Counted from the first letter of the stretch, positions 26,104 through 35,760 are shown. The stretch: DNA of 64,000 nucleotides from Stygiobacter sp. RIFOXYC2_FULL_38_25 (GCA_001803165.1 MHAZ01000017.1:248001-312000); one strand, 5' to 3'. Numbers and translations are program-made. The notes: generated from the sequence alone by a model not told the origin.

Positions 26104-27015
26104 ATGAGCCATAAATCCGGATACGTTTCAATAATAGGAAAGCCGAACGCGGGTAAATCCACTTTGCTTAATGCAATTCTCGGCGAAAAACTTTCAATAG
26201 CTACTTCCAAACCGCAAACTACAAGAAAGAAAATTCTCGGAATTCATTCGTCTGAGAATTACCAGATAATTTTTCTCGATACCCCGGGAATTATGAATCC
26301 GGAATATCTTTTGCAGCACCGGATGCTCGAGTTTGTTGCGCAAAGCGTTAAAGACGCCGACCTAATTTTATTCATACTTGATGCCGAAGCTGATTCCAAC
26401 GGAACCAAAGCTTTTGAAGATGAGACAGTTCAAAGGTTGATGAATGAAAACGCTACTCCCAAGATTTTGTTAATTAATAAGATTGATGTTTCCAGGCAAG
26501 AGACTATAGAGAAGTTGGTTGAGCAGGCAAATGCCAAAGGATGGTTTCAAAAGATAATTCCAATCTCGGCAATTAAATCTGTGAATACAAAAACTGTTGT
26601 TGAATCAATTTTAGAATTTTTACCGGAACACCCGAAGTATTATCCCGATGATCAACTCAGCGATGAGAACGAAAGATTTTTTGTCTCAGAAATAATTCGT
26701 GAGAAAGTTTTTGAAATTTACCGAGAAGAAATTCCTTACAGCACAGAAGTTGAAATTGAAGAGTTTGCTGAAAGGGAAGGAAGAAAAGATTACATCCGCG
26801 CTTCGATCATCATTGAACGTGAATCGCAGAAGCCGATTATTATTGGCGATAAAGGCTCAACAATTAAAAAGCTTGGCAGAACATCACGCGAAGCGATTGA
26901 AGCATTTCTTCAGCGGGAAGTTTTCTTGGAGCTGTTTGTTAAAGTAAAAGAGAAGTGGCGTTCTAATCCAAATATGCTAAACCGGTTTGGCTATAAAGCA
27001 GAAAGCGATGACTAA
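26104..27015 (+). CDS. era: GTPase Era
   Basis: The 303-residue protein is a full-length Era: G1 GKPNAGKS (12-19), G3 DTPGI, G4 NKID, and a C-terminal KH domain with IIGDKGSTIKKLGRTSR. It binds 16S rRNA near its 3' end during 30S assembly. The next gene overlaps its last codons. Confidence 0.96.
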   Translation: MSHKSGYVSIIGKPNAGKSTLLNAILGEKLSIATSKPQTTRKKILGIHSSENYQIIFLDTPGIMNPEYLLQHRMLEFVAQSVKDADLILFILDAEADSNGTKAFEDETVQRLMNENATPKILLINKIDVSRQETIEKLVEQANAKGWFQKIIPISAIKSVNTKTVVESILEFLPEHPKYYPDDQLSDENERFFVSEIIREKVFEIYREEIPYSTEVEIEEFAEREGRKDYIRASIIIERESQKPIIIGDKGSTIKKLGRTSREAIEAFLQREVFLELFVKVKEKWRSNPNMLNRFGYKAESDD

Positions 27016-27955
27016 GCACTCCAAATATTTCTATAAATACACCGGTGAAGCAGCTCTAATCTTAATGACAATTATTTGGGGCGGAACTTTTGTAATAGTA
27101 AAAGAATCGCTAAATGACATTTCTTCAATGTTGTTTATTGCGATAAGGTTTGCAATTGCTTCTTCGCTGCTCATTCTCTTTTTGCTCATCAAGAAAATAA
27201 AAGTTGATACCAAAGCAATATTGCCCGGAATTATGCTTGGTGTTTTTCTTTTTAGCGGGTTCTTCTTTCAGACGATTGGCTTAAAACTCACTACAGCTAC
27301 AAAATCCGGATTCATAACCGGAACGCTAATTGTGTTCATTCCTTTTGTACAAATCTTGGTGGAAAAGAAATTTCCTACGAAAGGCGCGCTAATTGGAACA
27401 GCTTTAGTATTTACGGGATTGTTGTTTCTCTCAAGCGGCGGTTCATCAATAACAAATTTTATTTCAGAGCTTGGCGCAAGTTTCAACATCGGAGATATAC
27501 TCACACTTATCTGCGCAGTGTTCTTCGCTGTTCATGTGGTTTACATTGATGTCTTCAGTCCAAAATATAATTATTGGATTTTGCTAACTACACAGCTTTC
27601 CACAGTTGCAGTGCTCGGTTTCATTGCCTCGCTTTTATTTTCCGGTTTCTCAGTTGAAGCAATACACATTGACTTTACAAAGTATTTAATCTTCGGGTTG
27701 CTTTATACTTCATTGCTCGCGACACTTCTGAATATTGGCTTCCAGACAAAATTTCAAAAAGTTGTAAGCCCAACAAAAGCCGGAATAATTTATTCGTTTG
27801 AGCCGATCTTTGCGGCAATCTTCGCTTTCTTTTTACTTGGCGAGAAAATAAGTAACTTTGGTTTGCTTGGTTGCGTGCTGATTTTCTTAGGTTTGATTGT
27901 TGCCGAACTGTTTGATTCATACTTCGAGAGCAAAAATGAATCTGAGCCGTGCTGA
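27008..27955 (+). CDS. EamA/DMT family transporter
   Basis: The 315-residue protein has ten predicted transmembrane helices in two EamA halves; the first begins IIWGGTFVIVKESL and the second with LGASFNIGDILTLIC. The ATG overlaps the end of era by eight bases. Family members export amino acids or other metabolites; the substrate is unknown. A second, unrelated member lies at 62534. Confidence 0.88.
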   Translation: MTKHSKYFYKYTGEAALILMTIIWGGTFVIVKESLNDISSMLFIAIRFAIASSLLILFLLIKKIKVDTKAILPGIMLGVFLFSGFFFQTIGLKLTTATKSGFITGTLIVFIPFVQILVEKKFPTKGALIGTALVFTGLLFLSSGGSSITNFISELGASFNIGDILTLICAVFFAVHVVYIDVFSPKYNYWILLTTQLSTVAVLGFIASLLFSGFSVEAIHIDFTKYLIFGLLYTSLLATLLNIGFQTKFQKVVSPTKAGIIYSFEPIFAAIFAFFLLGEKISNFGLLGCVLIFLGLIVAELFDSYFESKNESEPC

Positions 27956-28214
27956 AATTATTGCCGGCGGATTTGTTCAAGGAGTTGGCTTCCGCTACTT
28001 TGTTGTGAGGCAAGCTGAAAAACTGAAGCTGAACGGATACACAGAAAATTTGTACAGCGGAGAAGTTCTTACAGTTGTTGAAGGCGAAAAACATCTTATT
28101 GAGGAATTATTCAAGCTGATAAAGATTGGTCCTTCAAGAGCTCAAGTTAGAAACACATTTATTAAGTGGTGCGATCACAAAAATGAATTCACAAAATTTG
28201 AGATAAGATATTGA
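27936..28214 (+). CDS. acyP: Acylphosphatase
   Basis: A 92-residue enzyme hydrolysing acyl phosphates. The phosphate-binding loop GFVQGVGFR (12-20) contains the catalytic R20, and the supporting asparagine is N38 in TENLYSGEV. The start at ATG 27936 lies within the end of the transporter gene, consistent with the tight overlaps in this unit. Its stop overlaps ispF. Confidence 0.93.
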   Translation: MNLSRAEIIAGGFVQGVGFRYFVVRQAEKLKLNGYTENLYSGEVLTVVEGEKHLIEELFKLIKIGPSRAQVRNTFIKWCDHKNEFTKFEIRY

Positions 28215-28702
28215 ACCCACAATTTAGAATCGGTTTTGGTTATGATGTTCACGAGTTTACGGAAAATCGTAAGCTGATACTTGGCGGCGTAGAAATCCCG
28301 CACACAAAAGGCTTGCTCGGTCATTCCGATGCCGATGTGCTTCTACACGCAATTTGCGACGCAATGCTTGGCGCGTTAGCTCTTGGCGATATTGGAATGC
28401 ACTTCCCGAACAGTGATGAAAAGTATAAAGACGCAGACAGTAGAAAGCTTCTTAAACATGTTGATGAATTAATTCATGCAAACGGTTACGAAGTTTCCAA
28501 CATAGATTCTACCGTGCTGTTACAGCAACCAAAACTGTCTCCATATGTAAATGAAATGCGCAGAACAATTGCTGAAATAGTAAATCTTTCAGTTTCGCAA
28601 ATCTCAATAAAAGCCACTACTACGGAAAGCCTGGGCTTTGTAGGCAGAGAAGAAGGCTGCGCCGCACATGCTGTTGTTCTTCTAAATAAGAACGAAAACT
28701 AA
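28211..28702 (+). CDS. ispF: 2-C-methyl-D-erythritol 2,4-cyclodiphosphate synthase
   Basis: This 163-residue enzyme of the MEP isoprenoid pathway keeps the zinc ligands in GYDVHEF and the motif GLLGHSDADVLLHAICDA. ALALGDIGMHFP and the C-terminal TTTESLGFVGREEGCAA are also present. It starts with TTG overlapping the preceding TGA. It is a single-domain IspF, not fused to IspD. Confidence 0.96.
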   Translation: MNPQFRIGFGYDVHEFTENRKLILGGVEIPHTKGLLGHSDADVLLHAICDAMLGALALGDIGMHFPNSDEKYKDADSRKLLKHVDELIHANGYEVSNIDSTVLLQQPKLSPYVNEMRRTIAEIVNLSVSQISIKATTTESLGFVGREEGCAAHAVVLLNKNEN

Positions 28703-29304
28703 TGCTTCAAGAAATCCTTTCATACATTAGTACGCTTGATCCGGTTGTAATTTATCTGGTTCTTTTCTTCTTCGCGTTCATAGAAAACATTTTCCCTCCA
28801 TCACCAAGTGATGTTGTTTTGGTTATCGGTTCTACATTAATTGCTCACTCACCAATAGGATTTGTCCCAATACTTATAATCACAAGTGTTGGAAGCGGCG
28901 TTGGCTTTATTGTTATGTATTACATTGGTGAATTTCTTGGAGAGAAGTTAATCAGAAAGGGTAAACTGAAATTTTTGAAGAAAGAATCTTTGGAGAAAAC
29001 TGACGAATGGTTTGCCAAGTATGGCTACAAGTTAATTTTGATAAATAGATTTTTGCCCGGCACACGAGCGGTAATTAGTTTTTTCTGCGGCGTTCACCGG
29101 CTGAAACCGGCTGAAACGTTTTTGTACGCTGCGTTAAGTTCGCTTGTGTGGAACGCAATTCTAATCTCTTTGGGAATTGCTCTCGGAAACAATATCGAAC
29201 TAATTGATAAATATCTCGGCACCTATTCAAACATAGGTTTGGCAATAACGGCAATTGTAATTGGATTTATTGTTTACAAGTTTTGGAAAAAGAAAAAATC
29301 ATAG
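28702..29304 (+). CDS. DedA family membrane protein
   Basis: The 200-residue protein has four to five hydrophobic helices and the DedA motifs FAFIENIFPPSPSDVVL and NRFLPGTRAVISFFCG. Family members are thought to recycle lipid carriers (undecaprenyl phosphate or phospholipid flipping). The ATG shares bases with the ispF stop (TAATG). Confidence 0.92.
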   Translation: MLQEILSYISTLDPVVIYLVLFFFAFIENIFPPSPSDVVLVIGSTLIAHSPIGFVPILIITSVGSGVGFIVMYYIGEFLGEKLIRKGKLKFLKKESLEKTDEWFAKYGYKLILINRFLPGTRAVISFFCGVHRLKPAETFLYAALSSLVWNAILISLGIALGNNIELIDKYLGTYSNIGLAITAIVIGFIVYKFWKKKKS

Positions 29305-29306
29305 TG

Positions 29307-30950
29307 ATGAAGTTTTTTCGTAAATACAGAATTCCGCAAACGCCGGAACAGCGGAAAGAAAGAAACAAGCAATTGCTGTTAGCTTCACTTGGCGGAGTTT
29401 TACTCGGTCTATCTTTCCCGCCAATACCATTGCCGTTTTTAGCATTCTTTGCTTTCATTCCATTTTTCTCTGTTATAGAGCAGCGTAATTCTTTAGTATC
29501 AATAAACCGGATTTCATACGTCTTCCTATTTTTCTTTTGCTTGATTACACTTTACTGGGTTGGCAGCTGGACGAAAGAAGCCGATCCGTTTCTAATGATT
29601 TCCGGCGGATTGCTGCTCTTTGCAAATCCCGGCTTTTATTTAATTGCTACTTCACTCTATTTCCTAAGTACAAAAATCTTCTCAAAGAAAATCTCTCTTT
29701 TATTTTTTCCACTCTATTGGGTTTTCTTCGAATACATTTATTCGCTAACAGATTTGAAATTTCCTTGGCTTACGCTTGGAAACAGTCAAGCATACTTCAA
29801 CCAGTTTATTCAAGTTGCGGATGTTGTTGGTGTTTACGGACTTACATTGCTCATTCTGTACATAAATATTTTTCTTTACTTCTCTTTGCAAGAACTCAAG
29901 AACACGAAAAAGATTAATCAGCGGTATCTGTTTGCCGCCTTGCTGCTTTTCTTTCTCCCAATGATATATGGTGGATATAAAACCGCCGCATACGATATCC
30001 CGCAAAAACAAATTAAAGTCGGTTTGGTTCAGCCCAATATTAACCCTTGGGAAAAGTGGAGCGGCGGAAGTATTAATGACCAGCTTAATAACTTGTTTGA
30101 GCTATCTAATAAAGCCGTACAAAAAGGTGCGAGAGTAATCATCTGGCCCGAAACCGCATTGCCATGCTATCTGCTTGGTGGAAACTACACTTACGAACTT
30201 GAACGCATACATCAATTTGTAAATGAAAAGAAAATTTCTCTTATAACCGGTATGCCGGATATAAATTTCTTTTTTGATATAAAGAATGCACCAAAAGGTG
30301 CCAAGCTTTTAAGAAGCGGCGAAGCGGCTTATACTTCATATAATTCTATCTTAACATTTTTGCCAAACTCACAAACAGTTCAGAAGTATCAGAAGAATCA
30401 ACTCGTTCCATTTGGCGAGAAAGTTCCTTTTGTAGAAGACCTTCCTTTCCTTGGTGATTTTATTAAATGGGGAGTCGGCATCTCAAGCTGGAATGTTGGA
30501 ACAGCGCAAAATGTTTCCGATTTGAATTACACTAAAGTTGGCGCAGTTGTTTGCATTGAATCAATTTATCCCGAATACATAACCAAACTTGTAAATAATG
30601 GCTCTGATTTTCTGGCTGTTGTAACTAACGATAGCTGGTATGGATATTCGAGCGGACCGTTTCAGCACAAAGAAATTTCCGTTCTTCGCGCAGTGGAGAA
30701 TAGAAAGGCTCTTGTTCGCGCTGCAAACGGAGGCATTAGCTGCATAATAGATCCAATGGGAAGAACACTTTCAGAGACACAATTTTTTACAAGAGATGTT
30801 CTTGTTGGTTATGTTCCGGTTTGCGCTGAAAAAACTTTCTACTCAGAATTCCCGTTAGTCATTCCACTCATTGCCGTAGCTATTTCCTTATTTACAATTT
30901 TATTTCTCTTGCTTAAACCAATTTTCAAACTGATAAAGAAGAAGTCATGA
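29307..30950 (+). CDS. lnt: Apolipoprotein N-acyltransferase
   Basis: The 547-residue inner-membrane enzyme N-acylates lipoproteins after signal peptide cleavage. The N-terminal half has about seven membrane helices and the C-terminal nitrilase domain has the triad E282 (WPETALP), K363 (KNQLVPFGE) and C416 (VVCIESIYPEY). Length is normal. ATG 29307 is preferred over a TTG at 29283, which would overlap the DedA gene. The presence of Lnt fits a didermic envelope, as does the lipoprotein at 57221. Confidence 0.94.
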   Translation: MKFFRKYRIPQTPEQRKERNKQLLLASLGGVLLGLSFPPIPLPFLAFFAFIPFFSVIEQRNSLVSINRISYVFLFFFCLITLYWVGSWTKEADPFLMISGGLLLFANPGFYLIATSLYFLSTKIFSKKISLLFFPLYWVFFEYIYSLTDLKFPWLTLGNSQAYFNQFIQVADVVGVYGLTLLILYINIFLYFSLQELKNTKKINQRYLFAALLLFFLPMIYGGYKTAAYDIPQKQIKVGLVQPNINPWEKWSGGSINDQLNNLFELSNKAVQKGARVIIWPETALPCYLLGGNYTYELERIHQFVNEKKISLITGMPDINFFFDIKNAPKGAKLLRSGEAAYTSYNSILTFLPNSQTVQKYQKNQLVPFGEKVPFVEDLPFLGDFIKWGVGISSWNVGTAQNVSDLNYTKVGAVVCIESIYPEYITKLVNNGSDFLAVVTNDSWYGYSSGPFQHKEISVLRAVENRKALVRAANGGISCIIDPMGRTLSETQFFTRDVLVGYVPVCAEKTFYSEFPLVIPLIAVAISLFTILFLLLKPIFKLIKKKS

Positions 30951-31981
30951 AAACAATTATTGATTTACGAAGTGATACAGTAACAAAACCATCCGAAGCG
31001 ATGCGCAAAGCAATGTATGATGCTGAAGTTGGCGATGACGTTTACGGTGAAGACCCAAGCACTATTAAACTGCAAAACTATGTTGCGGAATTGCTTGGCA
31101 AAGAAGCCGCGCTTTACGTTCCAAGCGGAGTTATGGCAAACCAAATTTGCTTAAATGTTCTAACCAATCCCGGCGATGAAGTTATTTGTGAAAAAGACGC
31201 TCACATTTTTCAATATGAATCCGGTTCTCCGGCAGCTCTTAGCGGATTGCAGTTAAGTTTAGTTGATGGTGTACGCGGAATATTTACGCCGGAACAAATT
31301 GAACCGCTTATCAGACCTACAAGTGCGTACTATATGGCTCGCACACGAGTTGTAGAAATTGAAAATACTCACAACCGCGCCGGTGGAACAATCAATCCGA
31401 TTGAAAACATTAAAACAATTTCTGCATTAGCAAGAAAGCATAACTTGTATATGCATTTGGATGGCGCGCGTATTTGGAATGCCTCAGTGGAAACAAATAT
31501 TTCTCCGGCTGAGTATGCAAGTCATTTCGATTCAGTTAGCGTTTGTCTTTCAAAAGGATTAGGCGCGCCAATTGGTTCTGTTTTAGTCGGCACTAAAGAT
31601 TTTGTTAAAGAGGCTTTCCGTGTTCGCAAAGCTTGGGGCGGCGGAATGCGCCAGGTAGGTGTGATTGCTGCTGCCGGATTGTTTGCGGTGCGGAATAATA
31701 TTCCCCGCTTAAAAGATGATCACGAAAAAGCTAAAATGCTCGCGAACGGATTATCTAAAATTTCAAGAGTGGAAATTCATCCGGAGTTTGTTGAGACAAA
31801 CATTTTAATGTTTACACCAAAAGATATTTCGATAGAAGATTTTCAGCTTCAATGTAAGAATGCCGGTCTGTTGCTTGGTACTGGAAAGGTTGGGGAAATA
31901 AGAGCAGTTACTCATTTGGATGTTTCATTTGAACAGATAAATGAAGCTGTGAAAATTGTAGCAAGTGTTTTGGATAAATAA
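30947..31981 (+). CDS. ltaE: Low-specificity L-threonine aldolase
   Basis: The 344-residue PLP enzyme cleaves threonine/allo-threonine to glycine and acetaldehyde. It starts with IIDLRSDTVTKPSEAMR, contains the dimer motif EVGDDVYGEDP, and its PLP lysine lies in SVCLSKGLGAPIGS. The ATG overlaps the lnt stop (ATGA). Confidence 0.95.
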   Translation: MKTIIDLRSDTVTKPSEAMRKAMYDAEVGDDVYGEDPSTIKLQNYVAELLGKEAALYVPSGVMANQICLNVLTNPGDEVICEKDAHIFQYESGSPAALSGLQLSLVDGVRGIFTPEQIEPLIRPTSAYYMARTRVVEIENTHNRAGGTINPIENIKTISALARKHNLYMHLDGARIWNASVETNISPAEYASHFDSVSVCLSKGLGAPIGSVLVGTKDFVKEAFRVRKAWGGGMRQVGVIAAAGLFAVRNNIPRLKDDHEKAKMLANGLSKISRVEIHPEFVETNILMFTPKDISIEDFQLQCKNAGLLLGTGKVGEIRAVTHLDVSFEQINEAVKIVASVLDK

Positions 31982-31982
31982 A

Positions 31983-32034
31983 AGAAGATCAAGAACAAGA
32001 GTAAGATCATGATTAAGAACAAAGCAAAAGGATG
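31983..32034. repeat. Dispersed repeat, AAGATCAAGA/GAGCAAGAG family, copy 1
   Basis: The spacer between ltaE and the thioesterase is made of AAGATCAAGAACAAGAGTAA and further units like GATCATGATTAAGAAC. The same vocabulary recurs at 46633-46722 and 52110-52206. No gene is seen. Confidence 0.65.
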
Positions 32035-32038
32035 AGGT

Positions 32039-32485
32039 TTGGAAAAAGAAAATTACAAGCACAGCATTATAGAAGTTGTTCGCTTTCACGAAGTTGACAT
32101 GCTCGGCGTTTGCAACAATGCTGTCTATTTCAATTATTTTGAAGATGCACGAATCAAATACGTCCAAGAGTTGATTAAGAATTATTCACTTAAAGAAATA
32201 ATGGCCGGCGATTCATACTTCATTATGGCTCATAACGAAGCTGATTATATTGAGCCGGCACTTCTTGAAGATGAACTGCTTGTCTATACACGAATAAAGT
32301 TTGTTAAGAATTCTTCATTTGGATTCAGACATTTAATCGAAAAGAAAAGCAGCGGAAAGATAATTACAAAAGGGGGCGGTGTGTTTGTTCATATCAATAA
32401 GAAAACAAAAACACCACTTCAACTTCCAAAAGAATTCTATGAGGCAGTGCAAGATTTTGAGCCTGCTGTAGAAATTCTAAAATAA
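32039..32485 (+). CDS. Acyl-CoA thioesterase, 4HBT hotdog family
   Basis: The 148-residue protein has the 4-hydroxybenzoyl-CoA thioesterase motif FHEVDMLGVCNNAVYFNYFE, with the catalytic aspartate/asparagine region, in one hotdog fold. It starts with TTG; no suitable ATG precedes the motif. Substrate is unknown. It converges on the acyltransferase-like membrane gene with no gap, the two stops being adjacent. Confidence 0.88.
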   Translation: MEKENYKHSIIEVVRFHEVDMLGVCNNAVYFNYFEDARIKYVQELIKNYSLKEIMAGDSYFIMAHNEADYIEPALLEDELLVYTRIKFVKNSSFGFRHLIEKKSSGKIITKGGGVFVHINKKTKTPLQLPKEFYEAVQDFEPAVEILK

Positions 32486-33616
32486 TTAACGAGTTACAAA
32501 AAGTAGAAACGCTCCACCAATAATTGCTATTGTAATCCATCTTGCCCATAGCGGTTTTTCCCGCTTCAGAGTTCCCCAAACTTTTGCAACAACCATCATT
32601 AGCGCAACCATTATGATTGTTACTATCGAAGCTTCCAGAACATTTAATTTATCATCGTAAATAAAGGCAAGACTTTTTCCCGAAAAAATATCCCGGTAAA
32701 GCAATTGAAGATGAAGCCAGTAAACAAGCAATGATTCTCTGCTTACATCAAGCAGAATGGAATTATAGTTTGGCTTGTTACGCAGAAAATACCAGCCGCC
32801 ACCGAGTAGTGCCATAATCACTCCGAGGCGTTCTATAAAGAAAAACGGATGTGGAATGATGGCAGCAAGATTCTCCGGAAGAAGAACGTTAATCATTAGC
32901 ACGCCGCTGAAAAAGAAAGCTATGCCTATGATTATTAACTTTTTAGCGAATCTTTCTTCCGCATTGTTTTCACGCGCTTGCAAATAAAACTTTGCGATAT
33001 AAGCGCCGCTAAAAATGAAACCCCACCAAGGAAAAATTGGGAATTGTGAATTGTGCATTCTGTTTAAATAATTTGCGAAGAAAAGCGGAATGTGCTGAGA
33101 GAAATCAATCTTCCAAGCCAACGGACCAAGTAACAAAATAATTAGTGTCATAACTCCGCTGAAATTGAAGAATGTTTTGTTGTTCGTAAAAACCATTCTT
33201 GCAATCAGAAGAACCAGCAAGCCGGAAGCAATAGTTTGCAGAACATCAACAGTAAATAGGCTGTTTAAATTAGCGAATGTAGCGTTGTTCAATAATTTTC
33301 TCAGAGAAAAAAACGGAATGTGAAGCGAGTAAGCCGCTAAAAAAACCATTCCAATTCTTGAAAGCCGTTTCCAAAAATCTTTACCAAATTTCCTTAAATC
33401 GCCTACACCTTTGGCAAGCACAAGCACAAAAACCATTCCGCTGGTAAATGTAAACGCAGGCGCTACCAATCCGTTTATAAAGTGAAGATAATTAAACCAC
33501 CAGGCTTGCTTAATCTCCGGCAGCAATAGTGAATTGAAAACGTGCACTTCAATCATTACGACCAAAGCAAGACCTTTAAGCAGATCAATGAACAAAGCCC
33601 GGTTTTTAGCAGCCAC
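32486..33616 (-). CDS. DUF1624 / heparan-alpha-glucosaminide N-acetyltransferase-like membrane protein
   Basis: The 376-residue protein has about ten hydrophobic helices and begins with ALFIDLLKGLALVVMIEVHV, the typical first helix of DUF1624/acyltransferase-3-like proteins with its conserved D and histidine. Such proteins are thought to acylate glycans across the membrane, but no substrate can be given. The next gene is divergent across a 94-base spacer. Confidence 0.8.
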   Translation of the reverse strand: MAAKNRALFIDLLKGLALVVMIEVHVFNSLLLPEIKQAWWFNYLHFINGLVAPAFTFTSGMVFVLVLAKGVGDLRKFGKDFWKRLSRIGMVFLAAYSLHIPFFSLRKLLNNATFANLNSLFTVDVLQTIASGLLVLLIARMVFTNNKTFFNFSGVMTLIILLLGPLAWKIDFSQHIPLFFANYLNRMHNSQFPIFPWWGFIFSGAYIAKFYLQARENNAEERFAKKLIIIGIAFFFSGVLMINVLLPENLAAIIPHPFFFIERLGVIMALLGGGWYFLRNKPNYNSILLDVSRESLLVYWLHLQLLYRDIFSGKSLAFIYDDKLNVLEASIVTIIMVALMMVVAKVWGTLKREKPLWARWITIAIIGGAFLLFVTR

Positions 33617-33710
33617 TTGCTCTCCAAAAATTTCGTGAAAAGATAATGAGAATTTTATAACAAATCATTTTGAAATTTATTAGTTTGAAGAAAAAAAAAT
33701 GGGGGTCATA

Positions 33711-34400
33711 ATGAACCTTGTTTTTGATATTGAAACAGTTGGTTACGAATTCGAAAACCTTTCCGAAACACAGCAAGAATTCCTACTCCGGTACGCGGAA
33801 CAAGAAACAGAGTCGGCTAAAAAAGAGACCATGATTGAAAGCGCCAAACGCTGCTTAAGTTTATATCCTTTTACGGCGAAAATTGTTTGTCTTGCAATGA
33901 TGAACACCGAGACGAACAAAATAATGGTCTTGTTTGAAAACCAAAGCGAAGAAGCGTGGGAAGCTGAGGAAGAGGGAGTTATGTATCAATCCGCCTCGGA
34001 AGAAGAAATACTTACCCGGTTTTGGAAGTATTCGGCTAAAGCTGAAAAGCTTGTATCGTTTAACGGAAGAGGTTTCGATCTTCCTTTTATAATGATGCGC
34101 TCGGCAATGCTAAAAATTAAACCGAGTAAGAATTTCATTAAAAACAGATTTGATTCTTCGTCTCACATTGACCTTCTCGAACAATTCACCTTTTACGGTC
34201 TAACAAAAAAATTCAATCTGGATTTTTACTGCCACGCTTTTGGTATTGAATCGCCGAAAGAGCAAGGTATAACCGGAATGGATGTTAAAGAGCTTTACAA
34301 AGCCGGAAGAATCAAAGACATTTCTATTTACTGCGGCAAAGATGTTCGGGCAACATATCAACTTTACAAGATTTGGGATGAATATCTAAACCTAAAGTAA
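33711..34400 (+). CDS. Ribonuclease H-like 3'-5' exonuclease (PolB exo2 type)
   Basis: The 229-residue protein starts with VFDIET, the exo I motif (D and E), followed by exo II SFNGRGFDLPFI and exo III YCGKDVRATYQLY, matching the predicted PolB-like 3'-5' exonucleases (PF10108). ATG 33711 is preferred because GGGGGTC sits before it as a ribosome site; ATG 33699 would add four residues. Role in repair or RNA processing is not known. Confidence 0.87.
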   Translation: MNLVFDIETVGYEFENLSETQQEFLLRYAEQETESAKKETMIESAKRCLSLYPFTAKIVCLAMMNTETNKIMVLFENQSEEAWEAEEEGVMYQSASEEEILTRFWKYSAKAEKLVSFNGRGFDLPFIMMRSAMLKIKPSKNFIKNRFDSSSHIDLLEQFTFYGLTKKFNLDFYCHAFGIESPKEQGITGMDVKELYKAGRIKDISIYCGKDVRATYQLYKIWDEYLNLK

Positions 34401-34460
34401 ATAAACCGGTTGTGTGAATTAAAATTCGTGGGCACAAAAAAATTCACAGAACAATTTTTC

Positions 34461-34516
34461 GGGTTTGATTAATCAAACCCCTACATTTTTTTGTAGGGGC
34501 TTCATTCATGAAGCCC
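34461..34516. repeat. Three adjacent hairpins in the 34401-34645 spacer
   Basis: Within the 245-base gap, three back-to-back hairpins share edges: the perfect palindrome GGGTTTGATTAATCAAACCC (34461-34480), CCCCTACA/TGTAGGGG (34478-34485 and 34492-34499), and GGGCTTCAT/ATGAAGCCC (34497-34505 and 34508-34516). This looks like a dispersed REP-type element. The rest of the gap is A+T rich without a gene. Confidence 0.75.
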
Positions 34517-34645
34517 GCTTTTTAGACAAATCACCAATAAATCATGAGATTGAATCTAATCCACCCCGTGTAAATAAATATTTTTTTCTTTGGTTGACCA
34601 TTATCGTTTGAAGGCTTATTTTGAATTAACAATGAGGAGAATAAA

Positions 34646-35194
34646 ATGGCTTTCAATCATCTGATTCTGCTTTTAAACTCCCACCAAAGAGAAATTGCTC
34701 TATCGTATTACAATCAGGTTAAAAATTCAGACTACATGAAAACCTACCACTTGCTGGATCCGGAAAAAGTTATTGCTCGTGAAGAGGCTACTTATGTTCA
34801 CTTAGCCGCATGGTTGAAGAGTGGTTCTCAAAACAGTGAGGCAGAAAAATTTTTTGAAAAAGTTGGCTCCGATAGGTACAAGGAAGGATTTCCACTATCG
34901 GAATTGAATTATGCACTCTTTATCAGCAAGAAAGCGTTTTATGAATTTATTAAGGGTCATCCTGAAATTTTAGATGGACTAAAACCTCAAGAAATAGTTG
35001 AGTATTTCGGTATTCTCAGCAACTACTTTGCGCTCGGTGGTTTTTACATGGTTCGCAGTTATATCAACACACTTTTCGAAAAGCTTGATATTAATGACCG
35101 GCTCTCACGTGAAGAGATGCACCAAATTTTGATTAGAGGCGCAATTGATGAAGAAGAATTAGACATGAGCGATTTTGTATGGAGACATGTTTGA
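34646..35194 (+). CDS. Uncharacterised all-helical protein
   Basis: I do not recognise this 182-residue soluble protein with certainty. It appears all-helical, without signal peptide or membrane segment, and is rich in acidic and aromatic residues. The layout (LLLNSHQREIALSYYNQVKN near the start, then a long bundle) recalls sensor bundles such as RsbRD_N, but that is weak. It has an AGGAGA ribosome site and an isolated promoter region with TTGACC upstream (about 34593). Confidence 0.6.
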   Translation: MAFNHLILLLNSHQREIALSYYNQVKNSDYMKTYHLLDPEKVIAREEATYVHLAAWLKSGSQNSEAEKFFEKVGSDRYKEGFPLSELNYALFISKKAFYEFIKGHPEILDGLKPQEIVEYFGILSNYFALGGFYMVRSYINTLFEKLDINDRLSREEMHQILIRGAIDEEELDMSDFVWRHV

Positions 35195-35288
35195 AATAGA
35201 CGAAGGAAAGTTTTAGTAGCACCAAACATTTTTCGGAACACTTCCTTTACGGTTATATAACAAATCAATAAACTAAAAGGAGTTCTCA

Positions 35289-35714
35289 ATGAGCACGAAG
35301 AAAATGTTTATTGCTGTTTTAACTGTTTTCATTTTACTCGAAGTTACCGGCTTCATCATACACGGGCTGCTTCTCTCCAAAACTTATGAAGGCTTAGCTG
35401 CTGTTTTTCGTCCAATGGCAGAAATGAACGCGCTTATGTGGAGAATGTGGATAGCAGATGTAGTTTGGGCTTTCTTCTTCGTTTTTATTTTTAATAAGGG
35501 ATTCCAAAACAAAGGTCTCATCGAAGGAGTGCGCTACGGAATTTATATTTCACTATTCATGAACTTTGTAACTGCTGTGGCGCAAAATGCCGTTTATCCG
35601 ATTCCTTATACTTTAGCTCTTCAATGGTTTATTTATGGAACAATACAGAATGTGATTTTAGGTGTTGTTGTTGCCTATTTTGCTAAACCAACAGCAAAAG
35701 CAGCAGAAGCATAA
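35289..35714 (+). CDS. Uncharacterised four-helix membrane protein
   Basis: The 141-residue protein has four hydrophobic helices (about 5-27, 55-75, 86-108 and 112-132) separated by short loops, and ends in an Ala/Lys tail. It has an AAAGGAG ribosome site. I cannot assign a family securely; the size and topology resemble DUF1761/DUF2177-type proteins. A terminator follows directly. Confidence 0.65.
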   Translation: MSTKKMFIAVLTVFILLEVTGFIIHGLLLSKTYEGLAAVFRPMAEMNALMWRMWIADVVWAFFFVFIFNKGFQNKGLIEGVRYGIYISLFMNFVTAVAQNAVYPIPYTLALQWFIYGTIQNVILGVVVAYFAKPTAKAAEA

Positions 35715-35732
35715 TTTTTTTACTTCTTTTAA

Positions 35733-35760
35733 GGGACGCCAATTTGGCGTCCTTTTTTTT
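35733..35760 (+). terminator. Intrinsic terminator
   Basis: GGACGCC and GGCGTCC with an AATTT loop, followed by eight T residues. Confidence 0.9.

Noticed and set aside
34461..34516. Hairpin cluster as simple terminator of the exonuclease gene
   Set aside because: The hairpins lie 60 bases downstream, have A/T loops and no following T run on plus; three overlapping palindromes fit a dispersed repeat better.
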